Origin: Arthrobacter methylotrophus
GTDB taxonomy: Bacteria > Actinomycetota > Actinomycetes > Actinomycetales > Micrococcaceae
Reading direction: 5' to 3'
Length of the DNA stretch: 64,000 bases
Assembly: GCF_039539965.1 (NCBI RefSeq)
Contig: NZ_BAABED010000001.1
Location: 2,232,001 to 2,296,000, forward strand
In this document: piece by piece, positions 23,337 to 32,640 of the stretch
Numbering within the stretch: position 1 is the first letter of the stretch
How the letters are laid out: each line of letters opens with the position of its first letter
Program-made: the position numbers and the translations under genes
Notes under the pieces: model-generated
What the model saw: only the letters and a program-made list of their open reading frames with translations
The model's database searches: none
Told to the model about the DNA's origin: nothing

Positions 23337-25178
23337 ATGCCCAAGGGAGCAGTTTTGGGATACAACAGCATTTTCAGTTCCGCAGAGGGATCACCTCGCC
23401 GAAACTCGGCTTCCGCGCTTCGTGAACGTCCGCAAGCCCGGGTGCTGATCATCGGAGGCGGCATCAACGGCGTGGCTACCTTCCGTGATCTGGCGCTGCA
23501 GGGCGTGGACGTTGCCCTCGTCGAGCGCGGTGACTATTGCCAAGGTGCCAGCGGAGCCTCGTCCCATATGATCCACGGCGGTATCCGCTACCTTGAGAAC
23601 GGCGAATTCCGCTTGGTGAAAGAGTCGGTGCTCGAGCGCAACCGGCTTTTGAAGATCGCTCCCCACTACGTCAAGCCACTGCAGACCACCATCCCCATCT
23701 TCAGCACCTTCTCCGGCATCCTTTCCGCTCCCACCCGATTCCTTACCCACAAGCAAGGGAAGCCGAAGGAACGCGGCGCCTTCCTCATCAAGCTTGGGCT
23801 GAGCATGTATGACTTCTTCTCCCGCGACGGGGGCAGCGTCCCCCGCCACCAGTTCCGCGGCAGGGAAAAAGCATTGACCGAACTGCCGCGGCTGCATCCC
23901 GGCATCAAATACGCAGCCACGTACTTTGACGCTTCCGTGCACAATCCCGAGCGGCTCACGCTCGACGTGCTGCAGGATGGCGAAAGGGCCGGCATCGGAA
24001 GCGGGCTGCCGGGCGGCAGCGCACGCGCAAGCAACTATGTGTTCTTGGTGTCCATGGACCACACAGCTGGTGTGGATGCTACAGCGGATTCTGTCTTGCT
24101 CCGGGATGAGCTCACGGGCGAGGAGTTCAGCTTCCATGCCGACGTCATCGTCAACACCACCGGGGCGTGGGTGGATCTCACCAACAAGGCGATGGGGACC
24201 GCGAGCCATTTCATGGGAGGGACCAAAGGTTCCCACATCGTGCTGGATCACCCGGAACTTCTCGCAGCCTGCGGTGGTCGCGAAATCTTCTTCGAACACA
24301 CGGACGGGCGGATCGTCCTGATCTACCCCATGGGTGACCGTGTCCTCGTGGGCACCACCGATGTGGACGCCGACATGGCCGAGGACGCAGTGTGCACGGA
24401 AGCCGAGATCGACTATTTCTTCGATCTCGTTGGACACGTCTTCCCCTCCGTCACCGTGGACCGCAGCCATATCGTCTACAGTTTCGCCGGGGTCCGGCCG
24501 CTTCCGCGCCACGATGACACTCAGCCCGGGTTCGTTTCCCGCGACTACCGCATCGAACGAAGCGAGGGCCCGGCCTCCGGTCCTGTGGCCGCCGGTGACT
24601 TGACCGCCGGGGGCGGGAAGGCCGCCGTCGTACTTTCCTTGATCGGCGGAAAATGGACCACTTTCCGGGCCCTTGCCGAACACCTCAGCAATGATGTGCT
24701 CCGCGAACTGGGCATGGAACGCAAGGTCTCGACGGCGAAGCTCGCCATCGGGGGCGGATCCGGCTTCCCGGACAGTGAAGAAGGGATCCAAGACTGGGTC
24801 AAGGGACACATGGCTCCCGGCCTCGGCGCCGACCGGGTCAGCGGCTTGCTGACGCGCTACGGGACCCGGGCCGAAGACGTCATCGCCTACCTCCATGCGG
24901 GCGAGGACCGGAGACTGCGCTCCACGAACGAGCTCAGCGTCCGTGAACTGGAATTCATGGCCGGCAACGAACAGATCGGGCACCTCGTGGATGTCCTCAT
25001 CCGCCGCACCTCGCTGGCTTTCCGGGGTCTCGTGACAGGGGAGCTCCTCAACGAAATCGCCGAAGTCCTTTCCGCGCAGCTTGCCTGGGACGCAGCGAGG
25101 CGTGACGCCGAGATCCAGCATGCACAGGAGGTCCTTCAACGTTTTCATGGCGTGACTGTTCACAGCCTCGTCGCATGA
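23337..25178 (+). CDS. glpD: Aerobic glycerol-3-phosphate dehydrogenase
   Basis: An FAD enzyme that oxidises glycerol-3-phosphate to dihydroxyacetone phosphate and passes electrons to the quinone pool at the membrane. The dinucleotide fold is RVLIIGGGINGVATFRD near residue 35, followed by the family segments YCQGASGASSHMIHGGIRYL and NTTGAWVD, plus the C-terminal DAO_C helical domain. I used ATG 23337 (613 aa); the frame is open from 23298, where a GTG would give 13 more residues, so the start is uncertain. First gene of glpD-glpF-glpK. Confidence 0.93.
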   Translation: MPKGAVLGYNSIFSSAEGSPRRNSASALRERPQARVLIIGGGINGVATFRDLALQGVDVALVERGDYCQGASGASSHMIHGGIRYLENGEFRLVKESVLERNRLLKIAPHYVKPLQTTIPIFSTFSGILSAPTRFLTHKQGKPKERGAFLIKLGLSMYDFFSRDGGSVPRHQFRGREKALTELPRLHPGIKYAATYFDASVHNPERLTLDVLQDGERAGIGSGLPGGSARASNYVFLVSMDHTAGVDATADSVLLRDELTGEEFSFHADVIVNTTGAWVDLTNKAMGTASHFMGGTKGSHIVLDHPELLAACGGREIFFEHTDGRIVLIYPMGDRVLVGTTDVDADMAEDAVCTEAEIDYFFDLVGHVFPSVTVDRSHIVYSFAGVRPLPRHDDTQPGFVSRDYRIERSEGPASGPVAAGDLTAGGGKAAVVLSLIGGKWTTFRALAEHLSNDVLRELGMERKVSTAKLAIGGGSGFPDSEEGIQDWVKGHMAPGLGADRVSGLLTRYGTRAEDVIAYLHAGEDRRLRSTNELSVRELEFMAGNEQIGHLVDVLIRRTSLAFRGLVTGELLNEIAEVLSAQLAWDAARRDAEIQHAQEVLQRFHGVTVHSLVA

Positions 25179-25179
25179 A

Positions 25180-25195
25180 CGTAATGTACGTCACA
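25180..25195 (+). promoter_or_regulatory. Possible CRP-family half site before glpF
   Basis: CGTAA-N6-TCACA partly matches the TGTGA-N6-TCACA pattern bound by CRP/GlxR-type regulators: the right half is exact, the left matches 3 of 5. It lies 77 nt before glpF. Weak evidence, given only as a lead. Confidence 0.25.
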
Positions 25196-25271
25196 TCAGC
25201 TTGATTGTTCCGGCCAAAACGCCCTAACAAAACCTGCAGGGCTGACAACAGAAGAAAATGAGGAGTCAAAG

Positions 25272-26021
25272 ATGTCTCTCGGAATAGTTTTCCTTTCCGA
25301 AGTGTTCGGAACCGGCATGCTTACCCTGCTTGGCTGTGGCGTTGTGGCAAACGTCGCGCTGAAGGGCACGAAGGGTAACAACGGCGGGTTCCTGATGGTG
25401 AATTTTGGCTGGGGCATCGCAGTATTTGCCGGCGTGTACGTGGCTGCCATGTCCGGTGCGCACCTGAACCCGGCCGTGACGCTTGGCCTTTTGGTTGATG
25501 GCAAGGCCGAGTTCGCCCCCGGGGTGGCGGTGAGTGCGGCATCCACGTTCACTTACTTCGGTGGAGAACTGACCGGCGCCTTCTTGGGTGCCATCTTCGC
25601 TTGGCTCGCCCACAAGCAACACTTCGATGCTGAGCCGCTGGCAGCCAGCAAACTCGCGGTGTTCTCCACGGGTCCGGCTATCCGCTCGTACCCTTGGAAC
25701 CTGGTTACTGAAATCATCGGCACGTTTGTGCTTGTCTTCGTGATCCTGACCTTCGGCGGCACGCCTTCCGGCCTGGGTCCGCTGGCAGTGGCATTGCTCG
25801 TCGTCGGCATCGGCGCGTCCCTTGGCGGGCCAACCGGCTATGCCATCAACCCGGCACGTGACCTCGGCCCCCGCATCGCGCACGCTCTTCTACCGATCAA
25901 GGGCAAAGGCTCCAGCGACTGGGCCTACTCCTGGGTTCCGGTAGTAGGTCCCCTCCTGGGCGGAACCATCGCCGGTCTCGTCGCGCACTCGGTGCCGATC
26001 ATGGCAACCGTGGCCAAGTAG
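25272..26021 (+). CDS. glpF: Glycerol uptake facilitator (MIP/aquaporin family)
   Basis: A 249-residue channel with six membrane segments that lets glycerol cross the membrane. Both pore half-helix motifs are intact: HLNPAVTLG around residue 66 and [11 protein letters not shown] around residue 192; the residue pattern after the second NPA (RDLGPR) is that of glyceroporins rather than strict water channels. ATG 25272 follows GGAG. It sits between glpD and glpK, 93 nt after glpD and 58 nt before glpK. Confidence 0.95.
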   Translation: MSLGIVFLSEVFGTGMLTLLGCGVVANVALKGTKGNNGGFLMVNFGWGIAVFAGVYVAAMSGAHLNPAVTLGLLVDGKAEFAPGVAVSAASTFTYFGGELTGAFLGAIFAWLAHKQHFDAEPLAASKLAVFSTGPAIRSYPWNLVTEIIGTFVLVFVILTFGGTPSGLGPLAVALLVVGIGASLGGPTGYAINPARDLGPRIAHALLPIKGKGSSDWAYSWVPVVGPLLGGTIAGLVAHSVPIMATVAK

Positions 26022-26079
26022 TAAATCGCTCAGACCATATCCCGTATCCGCACCACAGCAAGCAGACAAGGACGTCAAA

Positions 26080-27594
26080 ATGTCGCAATACGTCATCGCC
26101 ATTGATCAGGGAACCACCAGCTCGCGAGCCATCGTGTTCGATCACACAGGCAACATTGTCTCCACCGGCCAGATGGAGCACGAGCAAATATTCCCTCAGG
26201 CCGGTTGGGTGGAGCACAACCCGGTGGAAATCTGGAACAACGTCAGGGAGGTCGTCGGTTCGGCGTTGTCCAAGGCCAACCTGACCCGCCACGACATCGC
26301 TGCCGTGGGTATCACCAACCAGCGCGAAACCGCCGTCGTGTGGGACAAGAACACGGGCGAACCGATCTACAACGCCATCGTCTGGCAGGACACGCGCACC
26401 CAATCGATCGTGGACGAACTCGCCCGGGACGGCGGTGCCGAGCGCTTCAAGCAAAAGGTCGGCCTTCCCTTGGCCACGTACTTCTCCGGCACCAAGATCA
26501 AGTGGATCCTGGACAACGTTGAAGGAGCGCGGGCCAAGGCCGAAGCCGGCGACCTGGTCTTCGGCAACACCGACTGCTGGGTCTTGTGGAACCTGACCGG
26601 CGGCGTCGACGGCGGTGTGCATGCCACCGATGTCACGAACGCCTCGCGCACGATGTTCATGGACCTCGACACCCTGCAGTGGGACCAGGACATTCTGGAC
26701 GCGTTCGGCGTGCCGGCGTCGATGATGCCCGCTATCAAGTCCTCCTCCGAGGTTTACGGCACCGTCCACACTTCCCAACTGCTGCGCGAGGTACCGGTCG
26801 CGGGTATCCTGGGTGATCAGCAGGCGGCGACCTTTGGCCAGGCGGCGTTCGAGCCGGGAGAAGCGAAGAACACCTACGGCACCGGCTGCTTCCTGATCTT
26901 CAACACGGGCGAAGAGATCGTCCACTCGAAGAACGGCTTGCTGACGACGCTTTGCTACAAGCTGGGCGATGCCAAGCCGCATTATGCCTTGGAAGGTTCC
27001 ATTGCCGTCACGGGTTCACTGATCCAGTGGCTCCGCGACAACCTCGGCATGATCAGCTCCGCTCCGGAGGTGGAGACGCTGGCGGCCAGCGTCGAGGACA
27101 ACGGCGGCGTATACATCGTGCCCGCGTTCTCCGGCCTGTTCGCCCCGTACTGGCGCGCAGACGCGCGCGGAGCCATCGTGGGCCTCACCCGCTTCGCCAA
27201 CAAGGGTCACATCGCACGCGCAGCGCTGGAGGCCACAGCGTTCCAGACCCGCGAAGTGCTCGACGCCGTCAACGCGGACTCCGGCGTTCCGCTGACCGAG
27301 CTGAAGGTCGACGGCGGCATGGTCGCCAATGAGGCGCTCATGCAGTTCCAGGCGGACATCCTGGGTGTGCCGGTGGTCCGTCCGAAGGTCGTGGAAACCA
27401 CGGCCCTGGGAGCGGCCTACGCGGCAGGCCTCGCCGTCGGCTTCTGGAAAGACCTCGGCGAGCTCAGCGCAAACTGGGGCGAGGACAAGCGCTGGGAGCC
27501 GCAGATGGACGCGGGCGAACGGGACCGCCAGATGCGCCTGTGGAAGAAGGCAGTCACCAAGTCCATGGATTGGGTCGACGAGGACGTTAAGTAG
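26080..27594 (+). CDS. glpK: Glycerol kinase
   Basis: The 504-residue FGGY-family kinase phosphorylates glycerol to glycerol-3-phosphate, trapping glycerol brought in by GlpF and supplying GlpD. The N-terminal phosphate loop is [15 protein letters not shown], the glycerol-contact segments [12 protein letters not shown] and [11 protein letters not shown] follow, and the C-terminal FGGY signature is [21 protein letters not shown]. Length is standard. It closes the glp operon and is followed by a large palindromic element. Confidence 0.97.
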   Translation: MSQYVIAIDQGTTSSRAIVFDHTGNIVSTGQMEHEQIFPQAGWVEHNPVEIWNNVREVVGSALSKANLTRHDIAAVGITNQRETAVVWDKNTGEPIYNAIVWQDTRTQSIVDELARDGGAERFKQKVGLPLATYFSGTKIKWILDNVEGARAKAEAGDLVFGNTDCWVLWNLTGGVDGGVHATDVTNASRTMFMDLDTLQWDQDILDAFGVPASMMPAIKSSSEVYGTVHTSQLLREVPVAGILGDQQAATFGQAAFEPGEAKNTYGTGCFLIFNTGEEIVHSKNGLLTTLCYKLGDAKPHYALEGSIAVTGSLIQWLRDNLGMISSAPEVETLAASVEDNGGVYIVPAFSGLFAPYWRADARGAIVGLTRFANKGHIARAALEATAFQTREVLDAVNADSGVPLTELKVDGGMVANEALMQFQADILGVPVVRPKVVETTALGAAYAAGLAVGFWKDLGELSANWGEDKRWEPQMDAGERDRQMRLWKKAVTKSMDWVDEDVK

Positions 27595-27606
27595 GCCTCC
27601 TTGAGA

Positions 27607-27735
27607 GAGGTTCCGGGGACTCCCGCCCGCCCGTCCCCAGCTGCTCCCAACGCTCGCAAGCTCGCGTCGGGACCCTCGCAGCTGTGGGCCCACCGCGGTG
27701 CCCACCACACCATGGCGGGGAGTCCCCGGAACCTC
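27607..27735. repeat. 129-bp nested palindrome downstream of glpK
   Basis: Arms at 27607-27627 and 27714-27735 are inverted complements over 21 bp with a single inserted G. Inside are further pairs: CCCAGCTGC (27636-27644) with GCAGCTG-T-GGG (27678-27688), TCCCAACGC (27645-27653) with GCGTCGGGA (27664-27672, one mismatch), and the perfect palindrome CACCGCGGTG (27691-27700). It could end glpK transcription in both directions, or be a REP/MITE-like dispersed element. No flanking target duplication is visible. Confidence 0.8.
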
Positions 27736-27783
27736 AACCGGCGCTGCATCGGTTCTTGAAACCACGCCATGGACTTGGTGCGG

Positions 27784-27789
27784 TAAGGT
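27784..27789 (+). promoter_or_regulatory. Candidate -10 element of leuS leader
   Basis: TAAGGT fits TANNNT and lies exactly 6 nt before the ATG of the leucine leader peptide, so transcription could begin at or next to that ATG. No good -35 is seen at 16-18 nt; TTGAAA at 27756-27761 is 22 nt away. AAGGTGG in the same stretch could instead act as an SD, so leaderless initiation is not certain. Confidence 0.4.
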
Positions 27790-27795
27790 GGCTTT

Positions 27796-27822
27796 ATGCG
27801 TGCGATCCTTCTGCTTGGCTAG
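27796..27822 (+). CDS. Leucine leader peptide of leuS
   Basis: An 8-codon ORF, MRAILLLG, ending in TAG. Three consecutive leucine codons (CTT CTG CTT) follow an isoleucine, the signature of a leader peptide whose ribosome stalls when leucyl-tRNA is scarce. It is followed by mutually arranged hairpins, including a terminator, and then leuS, the gene that charges tRNA-Leu. The logic is classical transcription attenuation. Evidence is from sequence only, but the match of codon content and downstream gene is strong. Confidence 0.75.
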   Translation: MRAILLLG

Positions 27823-27890
27823 CCGCCCGGTAAACGTCGACCTTAGAGAACGCGAACCGAGCGGCCGCCCCTCCTTGCCGAGGGGCTTTT
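27822..27890 (+). promoter_or_regulatory. leuS attenuator: pause/antiterminator stem and terminator
   Basis: Right after the leader peptide, GCCGC (27822-27826) and GGT (27829-27831) can pair with ACC (27856-27858) and GCGGC (27861-27865). The terminator stem is GCCCCT (27867-27872) with AGGGGC (27881-27886), followed by TTTT (27887-27890). The first stem begins at the leader stop codon, so ribosome position could decide which structures form. Roles are inferred; no folding was computed. Confidence 0.65.
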
Positions 27891-27936
27891 GTGTGTCCGG
27901 GACCTTCCGGGACCCGGAGCAGGAGGCAAAACCGTC

Positions 27937-30489
27937 ATGGAAGAACAGAAGAGGGCAGCAGTGAGCGTTCAGCCGGAGACAGAAACCGGAGCACAGTCAG
28001 TAGTGGCAGGCGAGACGCCCGAGGAGGGTGTCTACAGCTTCGCTTCGATGGAGGCCAAGTGGCCGCAGGTCTGGGAAGACCTCAAAGTCTTCACTCCCGT
28101 TGACGACGGCTCCCGCGAGCGGCGCTACGTCCTGGACATGTTCCCCTACCCTTCCGGGGACCTCCACATGGGCCATGCCGAGGCCTTCGCCATGGGCGAC
28201 GTCGTGGCCCGGTACCTGCGGCAGAAGGGCTTTGACGTCCTGCACCCTATCGGCTGGGACTCCTTCGGGCTGCCCGCGGAGAACGCCGCCATCAAGCGCA
28301 ACGCCCACCCAAGCGAGTGGACGTACGCCAACATCGATACCCAGGCGGCATCGTTCAAGCGTTATGCCATCTCTGTCGATTGGTCCCGCCGGCTGCACAC
28401 TTCGGATCCCGAGTACTACCGCTGGACACAGTGGCTGTTCAAGCGCTTCTACGAGCGTGGCCTGGCCTACCGCAAGGATTCCCCGGTCAACTGGTGCCCG
28501 AAGGACTTGACCGTACTGGCGAACGAGCAAGTGGTCAACGGCGCTTGCGAACGCTGCGGAACCCCGGTCACCAAGAAGTCCCTGAATCAGTGGTACTTCA
28601 AGATCACCGACTACGCTGACCGCTTGCTGGACGACATGTCCGAACTGCAAGGGCACTGGCCCGAGCGGGTGCTGGCGATGCAGCGCAACTGGATCGGCCG
28701 CTCCGAGGGCGCACACGTGCGGTTCGTCATCGAAGCCGCGGATACCAGGGCCGAACGTGAAGTGACTGTCTTCACCACCCGCCCGGACACCCTGTATGGG
28801 GCAACCTTCTTCGTTGTTGCCGCGGACGCGCACCTGGCATTGGACCTGGTCACGCCCGAACACCACGACGCCCTCATGGCCTACCGTGAAAGGGTCAAGG
28901 CCCTGTCCGACATCGAGCGCCAGTCGACTGAGCGCGAGAAGACAGGCGTGTTCACCGGCCGTTACGCCATTAATCCCCTCAACGGTGAAAAACTTCCCGT
29001 CTGGGCCGCCGACTACGTGCTCGCGGACTACGGCACGGGGGCCATCATGGCGGTACCCGCCCATGACCAGCGCGACCTTGATTTCGCCCGGGCCTTTGAT
29101 CTGCCGGTGCGTCCCGTGCTGGACACCGGTGCGGAAAACCCCGCGGAAAGCGGCATTGCGTCCGCCGGTGAGGGAACCCTGATCAACTCCGGCGAACTGG
29201 ATGGATTGTCCAAGGCTGAGGCCGTCCCGGCAGCCATCGACATTTTGGAGAAGCTGGGCACGGGGGAGAAGTTCGTCAACTTCCGCTTGCGCGACTGGCT
29301 GCTGAGCCGGCAGCGTTTCTGGGGAACACCGATCCCCATCATCCACTGCGCCGAATGCGGCGAGGTCCCGGTCCCGGACGATCAACTTCCGGTCAGGCTG
29401 CCTGAAGACCTTCGCGGCGAGGCTTTGTCGCCGCGGGGTACGTCTCCTCTCGCTGCCGCGGCTGAATGGGTCAACGTGGAGTGCCCGAATTGCGGACGGG
29501 CGGCCCAGCGCGACACGGACACCATGGACACGTTCGTGGACTCGTCCTGGTACTTCTTGCGCTTCGTTTCCCCGCATTACACCGAAGGCCCCTTCGATCC
29601 GGCCAAGATCAACGACTGGATGCCCGTGGGGCAATACGTGGGCGGCGTGGAGCACGCCATCCTGCACTTGCTGTACGCCCGCTTCTTCACCAAGGTCATC
29701 CACGACATGGGAATGCTTGCGGCCGACGAGCCATTCAGCGCCCTGCTCAACCAAGGCCAGGTTCTCAACGGCGGCAAGGCCATGAGCAAGTCCCTCGGTA
29801 ACGGCGTGGACCTTAGCGAGCAACTGGACAAGTTCGGCGTCGATGCCGTCCGCCTGACCATGGTCTTCGCCTCCCCGCCCGAGGACGACGTCGACTGGGC
29901 GGATGTTTCGCCGTCGGGCTCGGCGAAGTTCCTTGCCCGCGCGTGGCGCCTCGGCCAGGACGTCGCGAGCGAACCCGGCGTCGACGTCTCCACCGGTGAC
30001 CGTGCCCTGCGCACCGTCACCCACAGGACCATCGCCGACGCCGTGGAGTTGTTGGACAACAACAAATTCAACGTCGTGGTGGCCAAGCTGATGGAACTCG
30101 TCAACGCGACCCGCAAGACCATCGATTCCGGGGCCGGTGGCGCAGATCCTGCCGTCCGCGAAGCCGCCGAGGCCGTGGCGGTCATCTTGAGCCTCTTCGC
30201 GCCGTACACGGCCGAGGACCTGTGGAACCAGTTGGGCCACCCGGCCTCCGTGGCAAACGCGGGTTGGCCTTCCCACGATCCTTCGCTCCTTGTCCAGGAC
30301 ACCGTAACGGCCGTGGTCCAGGTCCAAGGCAAGGTCCGCGACCGCCTCGACGTATCGCCGGACATCAGTGAAGACGCCCTGCGCGAGCTTGCGTTGGCAA
30401 GCGAAAACGTGCAGCGGGCACTCGACGGCCGTGGCATCCGCACCGTGATCGTACGTGCGCCTAAACTGGTCAACATCGTCCCGGCATAG
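27937..30489 (+). CDS. leuS: Leucyl-tRNA synthetase
   Basis: A class I synthetase of 850 residues that charges tRNA-Leu. The HIGH-type motif is [15 protein letters not shown] around residue 70, the CP1 editing domain includes [14 protein letters not shown], and the KMSKS motif appears as [12 protein letters not shown] near residue 613 (Ala in place of the first Lys). The C-terminal anticodon-binding and KIVVQVNGK-like ([12 protein letters not shown]) segments are present. I chose ATG 27937 with AGGAGG 10 nt upstream; GTG 27961 with GAGGG is a credible alternative. Preceded by a leucine attenuator. Confidence 0.96.
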   Translation: MEEQKRAAVSVQPETETGAQSVVAGETPEEGVYSFASMEAKWPQVWEDLKVFTPVDDGSRERRYVLDMFPYPSGDLHMGHAEAFAMGDVVARYLRQKGFDVLHPIGWDSFGLPAENAAIKRNAHPSEWTYANIDTQAASFKRYAISVDWSRRLHTSDPEYYRWTQWLFKRFYERGLAYRKDSPVNWCPKDLTVLANEQVVNGACERCGTPVTKKSLNQWYFKITDYADRLLDDMSELQGHWPERVLAMQRNWIGRSEGAHVRFVIEAADTRAEREVTVFTTRPDTLYGATFFVVAADAHLALDLVTPEHHDALMAYRERVKALSDIERQSTEREKTGVFTGRYAINPLNGEKLPVWAADYVLADYGTGAIMAVPAHDQRDLDFARAFDLPVRPVLDTGAENPAESGIASAGEGTLINSGELDGLSKAEAVPAAIDILEKLGTGEKFVNFRLRDWLLSRQRFWGTPIPIIHCAECGEVPVPDDQLPVRLPEDLRGEALSPRGTSPLAAAAEWVNVECPNCGRAAQRDTDTMDTFVDSSWYFLRFVSPHYTEGPFDPAKINDWMPVGQYVGGVEHAILHLLYARFFTKVIHDMGMLAADEPFSALLNQGQVLNGGKAMSKSLGNGVDLSEQLDKFGVDAVRLTMVFASPPEDDVDWADVSPSGSAKFLARAWRLGQDVASEPGVDVSTGDRALRTVTHRTIADAVELLDNNKFNVVVAKLMELVNATRKTIDSGAGGADPAVREAAEAVAVILSLFAPYTAEDLWNQLGHPASVANAGWPSHDPSLLVQDTVTAVVQVQGKVRDRLDVSPDISEDALRELALASENVQRALDGRGIRTVIVRAPKLVNIVPA

Positions 30490-30500
30490 CCGGGAATGCG

Positions 30501-30522
30501 GCCGCCGGCGTTTGCCGGCGGC
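30501..30522 (+). terminator. Perfect 9-bp hairpin between leuS and the DegV gene
   Basis: GCCGCCGGC (30501-30509), loop GTTT, GCCGGCGGC (30514-30522). No T-run follows, so it may act as a weak or U-less terminator or only as an mRNA-stabilising structure after leuS. Confidence 0.5.
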
Positions 30523-30546
30523 CGGGCAGCAGCCCAGGAGGCATCG

Positions 30547-31596
30547 TTGACGGACCGCGAACCACCTGCATGGATGTGGCTCAAGGAACGTCTGGCCCGC
30601 CTACGCCAGTCGACGACGCCGGGCCGCGGCGGAGCTGAACCAGCGCCTGTTCCGGTCCGCACCGCCGTCGTCACTGACTCGGCAGCCGCGCTCCCGGCCG
30701 AATGGGTCAAGGCGTTCGTCGCCGACGGGCGCCTCGCCGTGGTGCCGATGCCTGTGATGGTGGGTGAGGAAATCTACGGCGAGGGTGAAGACGATATCAC
30801 CCAGACGCTCGCACTGGCACTGGCGGCCGGATCGCAAGTGAAGACTTCAAGGCCTTCTCCCGGCCAGTTCGAACAGGCTTATCTCGCCGCCAAGGCTCGC
30901 GGCTTCGAGGCGGTCGTCTCCATCCATATCTCCTCCGGGCTGTCGGGCACGGCCGACGCCGCCAGGCTGGCCGCCGAGCGCGTTTCAATCCCCGTCGAGG
31001 TCATTGACTCCCGCACTGTCGGAATGGCCCTGGGCATGGGTGTCCAAAGCGCCCTTGTGGCTGCAGCGGACGGTCGTTCGGCGGCCGAGGTCCGGCGCTT
31101 TGCCGAGGAGCGCATGGGCCGAACCAAGGTCTACTTCTACGTGCCGAGCCTTGAGCAGCTCCGGCGCGGCGGCAGAATCGGCACTGCTGCGTCTTTTCTG
31201 GGGACGATGCTGTCCATCAAGCCGATCCTCGCGGTCGACGACGGCAAGATCGTGCCGCTTGAGAAGGTGCGCTCGGCGGCGAGGGCCGTCGCCCGGCTTG
31301 AGGAAATCGTCGCTGCGGATGTCACTTCCCGCCCGGCAGGACAAGCGCGGCTTGCCGTGCACCACTTTGGAAACCTTGCAGAGGCCGAGCGGCTCGCCGC
31401 ACGGCTGGAAGCGCACTGCCCGGGGTGCCCACCCGCACAAATCAGCACCTTACCGGCCGTGCTGGCTGCCCACGCTGGCCTCGGCGTCCTGGCCGTGATC
31501 GTCGGGGAAAGCAGTACACCTGGCCTTGCGGAACGCCCGGCAGGCAGTTCCACGGAGGGTGCCGGGGCCGGTAAGCCGACCGCGGGCAGCAGCTGA
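30547..31596 (+). CDS. DegV family fatty-acid-binding protein
   Basis: A 349-residue DegV protein; members bind fatty acids and act as the FakB subunit of fatty acid kinase in Firmicutes. The N-terminal TAVVTDSAAALPAEW, the SRPSPGQFEQAY segment, SIHISSGLSGTADAARLA and the VIDSRTVGMALG segment are family features. I chose TTG 30547 because AGGAGG lies 5 nt upstream. The C-terminus has a low-complexity tail (Gly, Ala, Ser, Pro) of about 25 residues. No fakA-like (DAK-phosphatase) gene is nearby. Confidence 0.9.
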   Translation: MTDREPPAWMWLKERLARLRQSTTPGRGGAEPAPVPVRTAVVTDSAAALPAEWVKAFVADGRLAVVPMPVMVGEEIYGEGEDDITQTLALALAAGSQVKTSRPSPGQFEQAYLAAKARGFEAVVSIHISSGLSGTADAARLAAERVSIPVEVIDSRTVGMALGMGVQSALVAAADGRSAAEVRRFAEERMGRTKVYFYVPSLEQLRRGGRIGTAASFLGTMLSIKPILAVDDGKIVPLEKVRSAARAVARLEEIVAADVTSRPAGQARLAVHHFGNLAEAERLAARLEAHCPGCPPAQISTLPAVLAAHAGLGVLAVIVGESSTPGLAERPAGSSTEGAGAGKPTAGSS

Positions 31597-31685
31597 TCCT
31601 CCACAACGTCTCTCGATAGGAGAGTTGTCCACATAGGGCCGATGCTGCCTGCCAATGGTGGATTGGCCGTTCTACGCTCGGGGAT

Positions 31686-32639
31686 ATGCCGCGCAGGAAA
31701 GGTTCCCCCTCAGCCAACCACGCTGCGAGCGCTGCCCGGCAACGGTTCGCGGCGCGCCTTGCACCGGAGGGGCCGGACAGTGCCGGGCCCGGCGGTGCCC
31801 ATCGCGGGCATGACAACGATCCTCTACCGCTTTTGCCCTTGGGCGAGTCCATTCAAGGCGGCCCGGGAAGCTCCCAGACCGGCTTCGTCTGCGATGAATG
31901 GGAGGGTCCGGGGGAGTCCGGAGCCTCTCCACGGCTACGCTGGCGAACTCCGTGGCGTGTAGCCACCTTGCTGGCCATTCCTTGCTTGCTGTTGCTGTCG
32001 TGGTGTGCCTGGCAGGTCTGGGCGCGACAGCCGACGGCAGAGCCGTTGGTCCGTAGCTCGTCAGCGGGAGGACGGGCGGTTGCCGGCGTTGACGGAGCTG
32101 CGGTTGACGGGGCTGGGAGGGACGGGGCCGGGAGGGACGGGGCCCAGACGGGGTCGCCGGACCCGCACGGCCGGATCACTGTCCATGTGGCCGGTGCGGT
32201 AAAGAATCCCGGAGTCGTCACGTTGCCCGTCGGAGCGCGTGTAGTTGACGCGATTGGCGCCGCCGGCGGAGCAGATCCAGCGGCCGAGCTGAACAGGCTC
32301 AACCTTGCGGCGGTGGTGCAGGACGCCGCGAAGATCCATGTTCCTCTGCCAGGAGAACCCGCTTCCTCGGCAGATGGACCAGCTCCTGGCGCGGCCGTGA
32401 ACGAGGCTACCGAAAGCAGGAACCCGGGAACCGGGAGTTCAGCAGCTCGCAAGATCAACCTCAACACGGCAACGGCCGAAGAACTCGACAGCCTGCCCAA
32501 GGTGGGTCCCGTCCTGGCCAAGCGCATCGTCGAGTGGCGGCAGCAGCACGGACCGTTTGCGGCAGTGGAAGACCTCGATGCCGTGGATGGTGTCGGGCCA
32601 AAGATGCTGGAAACCCTCTTGCCCCTGGTGACTGTCTGA
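31686..32639 (+). CDS. comEA: ComEA-like DNA-binding competence protein
   Basis: A 317-residue membrane-anchored protein for binding extracellular DNA during transformation. After a low-complexity cytoplasmic N-terminus there is one membrane helix (VATLLAIPCLLLLSWCAW, about residues 90-110), a Gly/Asp-rich repeat stretch (residues 125-155), an SLBB domain (ITVHVAGAVKNPGVVTLPVG) and a C-terminal helix-hairpin-helix pair (KINLNTATAEELDSLPKVGP and AVEDLDAVDGVGPKMLE). It lies 1 nt upstream of comEC, forming a comEA-comEC pair. Confidence 0.93.
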   Translation: MPRRKGSPSANHAASAARQRFAARLAPEGPDSAGPGGAHRGHDNDPLPLLPLGESIQGGPGSSQTGFVCDEWEGPGESGASPRLRWRTPWRVATLLAIPCLLLLSWCAWQVWARQPTAEPLVRSSSAGGRAVAGVDGAAVDGAGRDGAGRDGAQTGSPDPHGRITVHVAGAVKNPGVVTLPVGARVVDAIGAAGGADPAAELNRLNLAAVVQDAAKIHVPLPGEPASSADGPAPGAAVNEATESRNPGTGSSAARKINLNTATAEELDSLPKVGPVLAKRIVEWRQQHGPFAAVEDLDAVDGVGPKMLETLLPLVTV

Positions 32640-32640
32640 C

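Noticed and set aside
23391..25163. 590-codon minus-strand open frame opposite glpD
   Set aside because: Antisense shadow; glpD has clear FAD and family motifs.
27736..27936. T-box riboswitch before leuS
   Set aside because: No T-box sequence (TGGNACCGCG-like) or stem I specifier loop is seen; a leader peptide with Leu codons explains the region better.
27997..30327. 776-codon open frame on the minus strand opposite leuS
   Set aside because: Composition and lack of any family motif mark it as an antisense shadow of the strongly biased leuS codons; leuS itself has all synthetase motifs.
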